From positions 1 through 64,000 of the forward strand of contig CANHGL010000003.1 in the NCBI GenBank assembly GCA_947460245.1: a DNA stretch of 64,000 nt, read 5' to 3'. Positions 36,175-44,164 of this stretch are shown in pieces. Every line of letters starts with the position of its first letter. Position 1 is the first letter of the stretch. A program made the translations under genes and the position numbers. This DNA is from Sphingobacteriales bacterium (lineage in GTDB: Bacteria > Bacteroidota > Bacteroidia > Chitinophagales > JADIYW01). The notes under the pieces were generated by a model. The model worked only from the letters and a program-made list of their open reading frames with translations, was not told the DNA's origin and made no database searches.

Positions 36175-36944
36175 TGATAAAGTCTTTACTGGATATTGCC
36201 CACCAGGCCGGAGATGCTATTCTGGAGATTTATCATCAAGACTTTACAGTCGATTTTAAAGAGGATAATTCTCCTCTTACTATTGCTGATAAAAAATCAA
36301 ATGATATCATCTTACATGGACTCAGAAAGCTCGATAGTACTACTCCGATAATCTCCGAAGAAAATAAATTAACAGATTATGTAATCCGTAGAAACTGGTC
36401 TTCTTGTTGGATGGTTGACCCCCTCGATGGAACTAAAGAATTTATCAAAAAAAATGGAGAGTTTACGGTAAATATTGCACTCGTAAAAGATGGATTTCCG
36501 GTATTAGGTGTAGTGCATGTTCCAGTTACTGGCGTAACTTATTATGCAGAAAAAGGAAAGGGTAGCTATAGATTAGAGCATGGTATTGTATCTCCCTTGC
36601 ATATTAGAACATTGGCTAAAGATGGAATCCTAAAGATTGTAGGCAGCCGTTCTCACCAGACTCCCGATCTATTAAAATATGTTGAAGACCAGAAAGCTAA
36701 ATTCGCTCAGGTAGAGTTTGTTAGCGCTGGAAGTTCTCTGAAATTTTGTCTGATTGCTGAAGGTAAGGCGGACGTTTATCCAAGGCTTGGTCCAACTATG
36801 GAGTGGGATACTTGTGCAGGTCAGATAGTAGCTACGGAGGCCGGTGCTGAAGTCGTAAGATTTGACAATGGAGAGCCGTTAAACTACAATAGGGAGGATC
36901 TGTTAAATCCTTACTTTATGGTAAGAAATCCTCATCTACGCTAA
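36174..36944 (+). CDS. cysQ: 3'(2'),5'-bisphosphate nucleotidase
   Basis: Removes the 3'-phosphate of PAP, a by-product of sulfate activation. The 256-residue member of the inositol monophosphatase superfamily has the lithium-sensitive-phosphatase metal sites: [46 protein letters not shown], and the late [16 protein letters not shown]. Length fits CysQ. It starts at the last base of rfbC's stop (TAATG), so it belongs to the polysaccharide operon; a link to a sulfated polymer is conceivable but only inferred. Its end overlaps convergent folD by 29 bp. Confidence 0.93.
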   Translation: MIKSLLDIAHQAGDAILEIYHQDFTVDFKEDNSPLTIADKKSNDIILHGLRKLDSTTPIISEENKLTDYVIRRNWSSCWMVDPLDGTKEFIKKNGEFTVNIALVKDGFPVLGVVHVPVTGVTYYAEKGKGSYRLEHGIVSPLHIRTLAKDGILKIVGSRSHQTPDLLKYVEDQKAKFAQVEFVSAGSSLKFCLIAEGKADVYPRLGPTMEWDTCAGQIVATEAGAEVVRFDNGEPLNYNREDLLNPYFMVRNPHLR

Positions 36945-37836
36945 AACGCAATGTTTTCTCATAATACTCTTCCTTTGCTGCACTTAAGGTGTTTTGTAGC
37001 AAGGATACTACGGTCATAATTCCAATGCCGCCTGGAACTGGAGTAATATAACTGCATTTTTTACTGACTTCCTCAAAATCGACATCGCCCAAAAGTCTAT
37101 AACCTGATTTTCTCGTTTTATCTTCTATCCTGGTAATGCCTACATCAATTACAACTGCACCTTTTTTTACCATATTAGCTTTTAGGAACTCTTTTTGACC
37201 TAAGGCTGCGATAATAATATCTGCTTTAAGGGTTTCTTCTGATAAATTCCTGGTCTTACTGTGACATAATGTTACTGTGCTGTTTCCTGGATATCCTTTC
37301 CTGGCCATTAGAATACTCATGGGCAGACCAACAATATTGCTCCTTCCTATTATTACGCAGTGTTTTCCTTCAGTCTCAATCTTGTAACGTTTAATAATTT
37401 CTAGTATACCCTTTGGTGTTGCTGGGATATATCCGGGCATATTTAATGTCATTCTTCCGACATTTACAGGATGAAAGCCATCTACATCTTTTTCAGGAGC
37501 AATAGATAATAGTATCCTTTCTTCGTTAATATGTTTTGGAAGAGGAAGTTGCACAATAAATCCATCAACAGAATCATCATTATTTAATAGATTGATCTGT
37601 GTAATGAGCTCATTTTGGGTGATATCTTTCTTTAATTTAATGAGCGTAGACTTGAATCCTACTTCTTCACAGGATTTGACTTTGCTGTTTACATAAGTTT
37701 GACTGGCACCATCATCTCCCACGAGGATTGCAGCTAAATGAGGGGCTTTTCTGCCTCTTCCCTTTATTTTTAGTACTTCTGCGGCAATCTCTTCCTTGAT
37801 CTCCTGAGCTATTTTTTTACCGTCTAAAAGTTGCAT
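36916..37836 (-). CDS. folD: bifunctional methylenetetrahydrofolate dehydrogenase/cyclohydrolase
   Basis: Interconverts 5,10-methylene-, methenyl- and 10-formyl-tetrahydrofolate with NADP, supplying one-carbon units. The 306-residue protein has the catalytic lysine in [15 protein letters not shown] (about residue 54), VQLPLPKH, the nucleotide-binding [14 protein letters not shown], and [11 protein letters not shown]. Its C-terminal end is slightly longer than usual and runs 29 bp into cysQ on the other strand. It is divergent from udk with a 72-bp gap. Confidence 0.96.
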   Translation of the reverse strand: MQLLDGKKIAQEIKEEIAAEVLKIKGRGRKAPHLAAILVGDDGASQTYVNSKVKSCEEVGFKSTLIKLKKDITQNELITQINLLNNDDSVDGFIVQLPLPKHINEERILLSIAPEKDVDGFHPVNVGRMTLNMPGYIPATPKGILEIIKRYKIETEGKHCVIIGRSNIVGLPMSILMARKGYPGNSTVTLCHSKTRNLSEETLKADIIIAALGQKEFLKANMVKKGAVVIDVGITRIEDKTRKSGYRLLGDVDFEEVSKKCSYITPVPGGIGIMTVVSLLQNTLSAAKEEYYEKTLRFSVDEDFLP

Positions 37837-37843
37837 ATAAAAA

Positions 37844-37873
37844 TTTGTCTTAAAAATAGGTAAGATATTTCCG
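37844..37873 (+). promoter_or_regulatory. possible udk promoter
   Basis: TTTG at 37844-37847, an 18-bp spacer, then TATTTCCG at 37866-37873, which matches six of the eight consensus positions of TAnnTTTG. It would give a leader of about 30 bases. Weak call. Confidence 0.3.
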
Positions 37874-37908
37874 ATTGATTAGTTTTGAGATATATTTTTT
37901 TAAACAAC

Positions 37909-38544
37909 ATGGAGCAGAAATCATTCATAATCGGTATATCTGGAGGTAGCGGTAGTGGTAAGACTACTTTAGTTAGAGAATTGGCAAAGAGCTTCTCACT
38001 GGATGAATTATGTATTCTGAGTCAGGATAATTATTACAAACCCAGGGAAGAACAACATGTGGATGTTAATGAGGAGGTTAATTTTGATTTACCGGAGTCT
38101 TTTAAAGAAGAAGAGTATCATAGGGATGTGCTCAGGTTGCTAAATGGCGAAGATGTCGTACTAAAAGAATATACTTATAACAATCCTTTGGAAGCACCTA
38201 AATTGATTACGTATAAGGCCGCACCAATTGTAGTTATTGAAGGGATATTTGTTTTTCATTTTTCGGATGTATCCAATCTAATGGATTATAAGATATTTGT
38301 TGATGCCGACGAACATATCAAGTTAATACGAAGAATTCGACGCGATCAAATAGAAAGGAATTATCCATTGGAGGATGTTTTGTACCGATATCAACATCAT
38401 GTTTTTCCATCTTATCAGAAGTATATTCATCCTTACAAAGATGACTGTGATGTCGTTGTAGATAATAATATCAGTTTTGATGAAGCCTTGGAAACTATAA
38501 AATCATCTATCCGTGAAAGATTGGATAGTTTAAAGAAATCCTAA
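37909..38544 (+). CDS. udk: uridine kinase
   Basis: Phosphorylates uridine and cytidine in pyrimidine salvage. The protein of 211 residues has the P-loop GISGGSGSGKTTL near its start, LSQDNYYK, the NFDLPESF substrate region and IVIEGIFVFH, then RRIRRDQIERN in the lid. The ATG at 37909 gives the usual N-terminus; a TTG eight codons upstream is unlikely. It ends 8 bp from the convergent PorT-like gene. Confidence 0.94.
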   Translation: MEQKSFIIGISGGSGSGKTTLVRELAKSFSLDELCILSQDNYYKPREEQHVDVNEEVNFDLPESFKEEEYHRDVLRLLNGEDVVLKEYTYNNPLEAPKLITYKAAPIVVIEGIFVFHFSDVSNLMDYKIFVDADEHIKLIRRIRRDQIERNYPLEDVLYRYQHHVFPSYQKYIHPYKDDCDVVVDNNISFDEALETIKSSIRERLDSLKKS

Positions 38545-38552
38545 AGTATTTC

Positions 38553-39281
38553 TTACCCTTCAAAATTTACGGAAAAGGCAAATCCTCTGTTGTATAATCC
38601 CTTTATAAATCTGGAATGGTAATAAGTATTGTCCTGTTGGTGAATATTTAGGACAGAATTGTAAACTTTAAACTCAGGGCTTAAGATAAATAAAGGAAAA
38701 TGTATCTCTATGCCTACGCCATAGTCCACTCCAAAATCATGAGCCAGTTGCTTGGGCATATCCAACTCTTTTCTTGCTTTGAAGTTTCCGCCTATATCAT
38801 AACCATATTTTAAGCCAGCAATAACATAGAATTTAATATTTCTAAGCGGTTCAGACTTAAACTTCATTTCTATGGGAAAATCAAAATAGATTTGTGAAAT
38901 GGATTTCTTTTTATTGCTCAAGTCGCTGAAATCATAGCTGATATTTTTATCAGCAAAACAGAAACTGGGAACTGTTCGAAATTCTACATACTTGTTGATG
39001 TGATAACTGATGACAGCTCCAATCTCGAATCCTAATCCAAATTTGGAGTTTATACCAAGGATGCTATCGCTTAAAGCAAATGCTTCATTTTGCTTTATCT
39101 TGAAATCAGAGATGCTCGCGCCTAAGTGAATACCGAAATGATAGGGTTTGGCAGCATATTTCATGTCATTTTCCATAACATTACGTTGTGTAAATGCTAT
39201 AGAGGGTAGCAGGAAAAATGTAATGAGAATTACTTTTCTGCAATATATATGGAGCTTATGCCAAAGGTTAATAGTTTGCAT
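38553..39281 (-). CDS. PorT-like outer membrane beta-barrel protein
   Basis: A 242-residue exported protein. The N-terminus is basic, then hydrophobic (VILITFFLLPSIAF), and is cut after FTQ or nearby. The rest is a series of amphipathic beta strands (HFGIHLGASISDF, GFEIGAVISYHI, FYVIAGLKYGYDI, GVGIEIHFPLF) and ends with the alternating FAFSVNFEG, as expected of an outer-membrane barrel. The PorT/SprT protein of Porphyromonas and Flavobacterium is needed for type IX secretion and is often adjacent to ubiE, as here. The start overlaps the ubiE end by 52 bp. Involvement in type IX secretion is inferred. Confidence 0.72.
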   Translation of the reverse strand: MQTINLWHKLHIYCRKVILITFFLLPSIAFTQRNVMENDMKYAAKPYHFGIHLGASISDFKIKQNEAFALSDSILGINSKFGLGFEIGAVISYHINKYVEFRTVPSFCFADKNISYDFSDLSNKKKSISQIYFDFPIEMKFKSEPLRNIKFYVIAGLKYGYDIGGNFKARKELDMPKQLAHDFGVDYGVGIEIHFPLFILSPEFKVYNSVLNIHQQDNTYYHSRFIKGLYNRGFAFSVNFEG

Positions 39282-39946
39282 TCTATGTTTTTATATCCGG
39301 CACTTTTTAGTAGTTCTATAAATTGTTCTCCATCCGGGAAGAGTTGAACGCTTTCAGGTAAGTAGTTGTAAGCTTTTGCATCTCTGGATACTAAACTGCC
39401 AATAAATGGTAAAACGTTGCAAAAATAGAAATAATATATTCTCCTTATAAACCAGTTTTTGGGTTTGGAAAATTCTAAAATAAATACCTTTCCTCCGGGT
39501 TTGACTACTCTGCGCATTTCTGCAAGCCCTTTGGGTACGTTTTCAAAGTTTCTTACACCAAAGGATACGCTTACTGCATCAAAAGTATTATCCGGAAATT
39601 GTAGTTGCTCACTGTCACCCAACTGAAGTTCAATGGAAGGATAGGGCTTTATTTTAGTTCTTCCAACTTCCAGCATCTTTTCAGAAATATCTATACCTAT
39701 AATCTTTTCCGGTTGTAGCCTTGTTTCTGCAATGGCAAGATCTGCGGTGCCTGTGGCTACATCTAAAATAGATTTAGGATGAGATAATCCTATGAGTTTT
39801 ACAAGTCTCCTTCGCCACAGTTTATCAATGCCCATTGAAAAAAAATGATTCAGGAAATCATAAGTACCTGCAACATTATTAAACATGGTAGCAACCTGTT
39901 CTTTCTTGCTTTCTGAAGAATTATATGGCGTTAAAGGTGTTCCCAT
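39230..39946 (-). CDS. ubiE: demethylmenaquinone/ubiquinone C-methyltransferase
   Basis: SAM-dependent methyltransferase for the final step of menaquinone synthesis; Bacteroidota use menaquinone, so MenG activity is expected. The 238-residue protein has VATMFNNVAGTYDFLNHFFS at the start, the SAM motif ILDVATGTADLAI, VSFGVRNFEN and VFILEFSKP. Length is normal. A -7-like box lies 14 bp upstream of the ATG. The PorT-like gene starts inside its last 52 bases, so the two are translationally linked. Its quinol would feed the ACIII operon at 52530 onward. Confidence 0.95.
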   Translation of the reverse strand: MGTPLTPYNSSESKKEQVATMFNNVAGTYDFLNHFFSMGIDKLWRRRLVKLIGLSHPKSILDVATGTADLAIAETRLQPEKIIGIDISEKMLEVGRTKIKPYPSIELQLGDSEQLQFPDNTFDAVSVSFGVRNFENVPKGLAEMRRVVKPGGKVFILEFSKPKNWFIRRIYYFYFCNVLPFIGSLVSRDAKAYNYLPESVQLFPDGEQFIELLKSAGYKNIECKLLTFGISSIYIAEK

Positions 39947-39960
39947 TTTATAGTATCGTT

Positions 39961-39968
39961 CAAAAGTA
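39961..39968 (-). promoter_or_regulatory. -7 promoter element of ubiE
   Basis: On the minus strand this reads TACTTTTG, an exact match to TAnnTTTG and the same octamer as before the prolyl oligopeptidase gene. It ends 14 bp before the ubiE ATG. No TTG is seen at the expected distance. Confidence 0.4.
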
Positions 39969-39983
39969 CAACATTCTGCTATA

Positions 39984-40010
39984 TTGTATGGAAAATAGTA
40001 CTCATCTTTG
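39984..40010 (+). promoter_or_regulatory. possible engB promoter
   Basis: TTG at 39984-39986, 16 bp, then CATCTTTG at 40003-40010, one mismatch from TAnnTTTG. It ends 18 bp before the TTG start codon of engB. Confidence 0.4.
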
Positions 40011-40028
40011 CATTAATAAAATCAAATC

Positions 40029-40643
40029 TTGATACATTCTGCAAAATTTATTGGTGCCTTTCCAAAAACAGACGATTGTCCAAAGTTGGACATTCCGGAG
40101 TTTGCGTTTATAGGCAGAAGTAACGTCGGTAAATCCTCTTTGATTAATCTCATTACTAACAGGAAGGAGCTTGCAAAGGTTTCAAAGACACCTGGAAAAA
40201 CGCAGACTATTAATTTTTTCTTAATCGATGAGACTTGGCATTTGGTAGATTTGCCGGGATATGGTTATGCGAAAGTATCTAAAACCACAAGGGCTGTGTT
40301 TGACAAGATGATACGCTATTATCTGATTAACAGGCAGCAGTTACTCAATGTCTTTGTTTTAGTTGATGCAACTATATCTCCGCAAAAGATAGATTTGGAA
40401 TTTATGAATTGGCTGGGAGAAATGCACATACCTTTTTCTATAATCTTTACCAAGTCGGACAGGGAGAAGACATTGGTTATACAAAAGAATATTAAGGTTT
40501 TTAAATCTAAAATGCTGGAAAACTGGGAGTCAATTCCACCTTCCATCCTTACATCAGCAGAAAAAAACAGAGGTGCTAAAGAAATTATCAAATTTATAAA
40601 AGAGGCGATGCACCCTGAAGAATTTGAAAATTTGGCGGATTAG
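40029..40643 (+). CDS. engB: ribosome biogenesis GTPase EngB/YsxC
   Basis: Essential GTPase for 50S subunit assembly. The 204-residue protein has all G motifs: G1 GRSNVGKSSL, G2 around TPGKTQT, G3 DLPGYGYA, G4 TKSD, and G5 near LTSAEK. The start is TTG at 40029: homologues open with an MxIxSAxF strand, matching IHSAKF here, and a stop codon lies four codons upstream in frame, so no ATG start is possible. It is divergent from ubiE. Confident. Confidence 0.95.
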   Translation: MIHSAKFIGAFPKTDDCPKLDIPEFAFIGRSNVGKSSLINLITNRKELAKVSKTPGKTQTINFFLIDETWHLVDLPGYGYAKVSKTTRAVFDKMIRYYLINRQQLLNVFVLVDATISPQKIDLEFMNWLGEMHIPFSIIFTKSDREKTLVIQKNIKVFKSKMLENWESIPPSILTSAEKNRGAKEIIKFIKEAMHPEEFENLAD

Positions 40644-40732
40644 ACATTACTAAGTATTCTTTAAAGTTTATTAATAATCTTTGGTAACATCTATTTAGTT
40701 TTACCTCCTAAATTTTTCTAATTTTATTGACC

Positions 40733-41713
40733 ATGAGAGGTTTGATACTGCTTTTATTTTCCTTTCCTTTCCTTTCCCTTACACAAGAAATTGAGGGTAA
40801 ATGGGTCGGTAGTTTTATTCAATATACACACAACACGTACGATGTTGAATTGACGGTATCTAAACTTTCGCAGGGTAATAATTTTTCCGCTCAACTCCGT
40901 ATCACAAATGGTTATTATTTTGGGGAGTATCAGATTAGCGGTTTTATCTGCCAGCTTAGAAACCTGGAAATTAATACGATTATTTTAGTAAAGGAAAATG
41001 AAAGTGGTGGCTGGGTAGATTGTTTGAATGGCACCTGGGATCTCAACGATGATGAGAATGAACTTACTTTTACGGATACTTGGATTGATAAAAATGGTAA
41101 GAATAATGCCTGTAAGGTAAAATACCTTCAGAAAGAGATGTTTCAGTGCCTCAGGTCTTCTTACCTCAGAAAAGTAAAATATAGCTATGAACTTGCAGAA
41201 TTTGAGAAGAATTGGGAAGATTATATTTTAAGGGTAAAACCTCAGCAAGTATCGCCTACTGTACCCAAACCCCTTGCAGTTGCAGAGCAGGCAATATTGC
41301 CGATCAAATCAGAGACGAAGATCGTTTCTAAGAATGAGGAGCGTGCCCCGATAATTGATACTTTTGAAGAAGTAAAGAATCGTCAGGTTTTGGTCAGGGA
41401 TGAAATCGAGGTAAGTAGTGCAGATATTACTATAGAGTATTGGGATAGATATACTGAAGATGGAGATTCTATAGATATATATTTAAACAAGAAGCCTTTG
41501 GTAGAAAATGTCCGACTTACTAAGGTTAAGAAGATTATCCAGGTGCATCTGGAGAAAACTAATAATTATCTGGTTGTTAACGCTCTCAATTTGGGTACTG
41601 AACCGCCCAATACAGCATCAGTTACAGTTAAGGATGGTAAGAAAATCCAAAATGTATCGCTTACTTCTACACTTAAATCGAGTGGAGCATTAAAGATTAT
41701 TCATAAAAAGTAA
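40733..41713 (+). CDS. secreted two-domain protein of unknown function
   Basis: A protein of about 326 residues with a signal peptide (ending near SLTQ). The first 130 residues read as a small barrel: EGKWVGSFIQYTHNTYDVEL, YYFGEYQISGFI, NGTWDLND. A polar linker (about 150-215) leads to a C-terminal beta domain: ADITIEYWDRYTEDGDSIDI, NKKPLVENVRLT, ALNLGTEPPNTASVTV, SSGALKIIHK. That last domain recurs in secreted Bacteroidota proteins. No catalytic residues recognised. The ATG at 40733 is preferred over a TTG two codons earlier. It lies between engB and rpmE as a probable single gene. Confidence 0.6.
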   Translation: MRGLILLLFSFPFLSLTQEIEGKWVGSFIQYTHNTYDVELTVSKLSQGNNFSAQLRITNGYYFGEYQISGFICQLRNLEINTIILVKENESGGWVDCLNGTWDLNDDENELTFTDTWIDKNGKNNACKVKYLQKEMFQCLRSSYLRKVKYSYELAEFEKNWEDYILRVKPQQVSPTVPKPLAVAEQAILPIKSETKIVSKNEERAPIIDTFEEVKNRQVLVRDEIEVSSADITIEYWDRYTEDGDSIDIYLNKKPLVENVRLTKVKKIIQVHLEKTNNYLVVNALNLGTEPPNTASVTVKDGKKIQNVSLTSTLKSSGALKIIHKK

Positions 41714-41805
41714 TTAATAATCAATTACTTAGGGTATTTAAAGGTGTTTTGAGAGATTAAATGATTTATCTGTTGTTCAAATTTTCAAATTTTCAAAATA
41801 AGTAG

Positions 41806-41813
41806 TATATTCG
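41806..41813 (+). promoter_or_regulatory. possible rpmE -7 element
   Basis: TATATTCG, one mismatch from TAnnTTTG, lies 22 bp before the rpmE ATG. Directly upstream are two perfect copies and one imperfect copy of the octamer TCAAATTT (41777-41800), an A/T-tract array that could act as an UP-like element. No TTG is seen at the right distance. Confidence 0.35.
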
Positions 41814-41835
41814 CATCTCATTTTAAAATTGTTAT

Positions 41836-42084
41836 ATGAAAGCAGATATCCACCCAAAAGAATACAGATTCGTAGTTTTCAAGGACTTTTCTTGTGACCA
41901 TATGTTCCTGGCTAAGTCATGTGCTAATTCCAGAGAGACTATTAAATGGGAAGATGGCAATGATTACCCTTTGGTTAAACTAGAGGTATCAAATGTATCT
42001 CACCCATATTATACAGGTAAAGTTAAATTATTGGATACCGCAGGTCGTATCGATAAGTTTAATAAGAAGTATGCTAAAAAATAA
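41836..42084 (+). CDS. rpmE2: 50S ribosomal protein L31 type B
   Basis: An 82-residue ribosomal protein. [52 protein letters not shown] and the Lys-rich end match type B L31. Type A copies carry a CxxC zinc site; this one has only two isolated cysteines (near 20 and 29), so it is the zinc-independent form. It is transcribed alone and followed by a strong terminator. Confidence 0.95.
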   Translation: MKADIHPKEYRFVVFKDFSCDHMFLAKSCANSRETIKWEDGNDYPLVKLEVSNVSHPYYTGKVKLLDTAGRIDKFNKKYAKK

Positions 42085-42111
42085 TTAGCATCTTTCTTAA
42101 GATATTCTATT

Positions 42112-42145
42112 AAAGTCGCAATATTACGTTGCGACTTTTTTATTT
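42112..42145 (+). terminator. intrinsic terminator of rpmE
   Basis: A perfect 10-bp stem (AAAGTCGCAA at 42112-42121 with its partner at 42129-42138), a 7-base loop and a T-rich tail to 42145. It lies 27 bp after the stop codon and only 7 bp before the start codon of the next gene at 42153, so that gene either starts its transcript inside this region or depends on readthrough. Confidence 0.85.
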
Positions 42146-42152
42146 TTACAGT

Positions 42153-43349
42153 ATGCAGACCGACCACATTATACTTTTTGATGGCATTGAACGCAATCAT
42201 TTATTGCCCTTGTCTGCTACCAGGGCTATCGCAGACTTCCGTATAGGGATTCTTACAATTCGTGAAAAGTGGGAGAAATACTTTGGCTTAGTATCTGATG
42301 TGTTAACATTGCCTTATCTGCAAACTAAGTATAGTTATCATCAAAAGGATAATAGTGTATTTATAAATGCCACGGTATTGCCCGATAAAAGGCTTATTGC
42401 AGAAATAGAAAAACTTCACCAAAACGCTGTATTAAAAGATAAAGACACGGTTATTGCTTTCAAAACAGATACTCCGATTAATACATTAGAAGATTTATGG
42501 TTATTAGATAACTTGGCAATATATACCGTAAATCATGATATTCAGATTAGAAATACCTGGGATGTTTTCTTGCTGAATGGTCAGGAAATCATCAATGATA
42601 TTGCTTTATTGAATTTACAGCCTAATAGCGAGTCTCTATCTAAAACTAATAGCCTGTTAGGTCGGGAGAATATATATGTTGAAGAAGGCGTTCAGTGTGA
42701 ATATGCAGTATTAAATGCTTCAAAAGGACCTATATTCCTCGGAAAAGAGAGTGAGGTAATGGAGGGGACCACCATACGTGGAGCATTCTCTCTGGGTAAA
42801 CATGCCACTCTTAAGATGCAATCTAAAATATATGGAGATACTTCTATCGGGCCTTATTGTAAAGTGGGGGGAGAAGTGAGTAACTCAGTACTGTTTGCAT
42901 TTAGTAATAAAGCACATGATGGATTTTTGGGAAATGCTGTGATAGGAGAGTGGTGTAATCTGGGGGCGGATACCAATAATTCTAATCTAAAGAATAATTA
43001 TGGCAATGTAAGCGCGTGGAATTATGCAGCTAAGGATTATATCAATAGTGGACTGCAATTCCTGGGGCTGATTATGGGAGATCATTCTAAGTCGGGAATA
43101 AATACTATGTTTAATACTGGTACAGTAGCTGGAGTAGGGGCAAATATTTTTGGAGGGGGGTTTCCTTCTAAGTTTATCCCGGATTTTTCATGGGGAGGTG
43201 CGGAAGGATTTCAGGACTTTAAATTAGAAAAGATGTTTGAAGTTGCTGAGCGTGTAATGGAGCGCAGGGGGGTAGATTTTTCCGTTCAGGATAAAGCTAT
43301 ATTGACACATATCTTTGAAGCTACAAAAGAACTTAGGTTGGAGAAATAA
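42153..43349 (+). CDS. GlmU-like putative sugar nucleotidyltransferase
   Basis: A protein of about 398 residues. The N-terminal half (IILFDGIERNHLLPLSATRAIADFRIG) resembles sugar nucleotidyltransferases but lacks the usual GxGTR loop. The C-terminal half is a left-handed beta helix with hexapeptide-like repeats (VEEGVQCEYAVLNASKGPIFLG, AHDGFLGNAVIGEWCNLGADTNNS), close to the acetyltransferase half of GlmU. This family is widespread in Bacteroidota; its reaction is not settled. The ATG at 42153 is chosen; an upstream TTG lies in the terminator stem. It is followed by tpiA 28 bp later. Confidence 0.75.
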   Translation: MQTDHIILFDGIERNHLLPLSATRAIADFRIGILTIREKWEKYFGLVSDVLTLPYLQTKYSYHQKDNSVFINATVLPDKRLIAEIEKLHQNAVLKDKDTVIAFKTDTPINTLEDLWLLDNLAIYTVNHDIQIRNTWDVFLLNGQEIINDIALLNLQPNSESLSKTNSLLGRENIYVEEGVQCEYAVLNASKGPIFLGKESEVMEGTTIRGAFSLGKHATLKMQSKIYGDTSIGPYCKVGGEVSNSVLFAFSNKAHDGFLGNAVIGEWCNLGADTNNSNLKNNYGNVSAWNYAAKDYINSGLQFLGLIMGDHSKSGINTMFNTGTVAGVGANIFGGGFPSKFIPDFSWGGAEGFQDFKLEKMFEVAERVMERRGVDFSVQDKAILTHIFEATKELRLEK

Positions 43350-43377
43350 TTAGGGTAGGGGTATAGCGAATATTATA

Positions 43378-44154
43378 ATGACTAGAAAAAAGATAATAGC
43401 AGGTAACTGGAAAATGAATCTGGTTAAAGAAGAGGCATCAGCCTTATTGGATGAATTGCTTGCAGCCTATCCGGAGTATAATTTATCGGAAGAGAAACAG
43501 GTAGTTATTGCTGCTTCTTTTCCTTTTATTCACTACTGTTCTTCTCGGTTTTCTGAATATCCTTTCTTTCGTAATGCTGCTCAAAATTGTAGTGAGCATG
43601 AAGAAGGTGCTTATACAGGAGAGGTTTCCGCAAAGATGCTAGCCTCTCTAGGGACTAAGTATGTGATTATAGGTCACAGTGAACGCCGTCATTATTTTTT
43701 AGAGTCCGACACTTCATTATTGCGGAAATTAAACCAGGTACTTAAATATGAAATGATGCCTATTTTCTGCTGTGGGGAAACGTTAGAGCGAAGAGAAAAA
43801 GAAGAACATTTTTTGACGATAAAGCAGCAGTTGAAAGATTGTGTTTTTCAGCTTTCTCCACAAGATTTCAAAAATGTAGTTATAGCTTATGAGCCTGTTT
43901 GGGCTATAGGTACAGGTAAAACAGCTACTCCGGCGCAAGCGCAAGAAATGCATTTATTCATACGAAAATCTATTGAAGAAGCTTACGATGCTGAGGTTGC
44001 AGATAAAACTACTATTCTCTATGGTGGCAGCGTCAATGCAAAAAACGCTTCACATCTGTTCTCTTGTCCTGATATTGATGGAGGATTAGTAGGTGGAGCT
44101 TCTCTAAAGGCGGATGAGTTTTCAGAAATTATTAGAGCAGAGATTAAGCAATAA
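43378..44154 (+). CDS. tpiA: triose-phosphate isomerase
   Basis: Interconverts dihydroxyacetone phosphate and glyceraldehyde 3-phosphate. The 258-residue TIM barrel has the phosphate-end lysine in AGNWKMN, the electrophilic histidine in IGHSERR, the catalytic base in AYEPVWAIGTGKTATP, and LYGGSVNAKNA near the C-terminus. Every active-site residue is present. It is followed by prmA 10 bp later, so they are likely co-transcribed. Confidence 0.97.
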   Translation: MTRKKIIAGNWKMNLVKEEASALLDELLAAYPEYNLSEEKQVVIAASFPFIHYCSSRFSEYPFFRNAAQNCSEHEEGAYTGEVSAKMLASLGTKYVIIGHSERRHYFLESDTSLLRKLNQVLKYEMMPIFCCGETLERREKEEHFLTIKQQLKDCVFQLSPQDFKNVVIAYEPVWAIGTGKTATPAQAQEMHLFIRKSIEEAYDAEVADKTTILYGGSVNAKNASHLFSCPDIDGGLVGGASLKADEFSEIIRAEIKQ

Positions 44155-44164
44155 TCCTTAAAAT

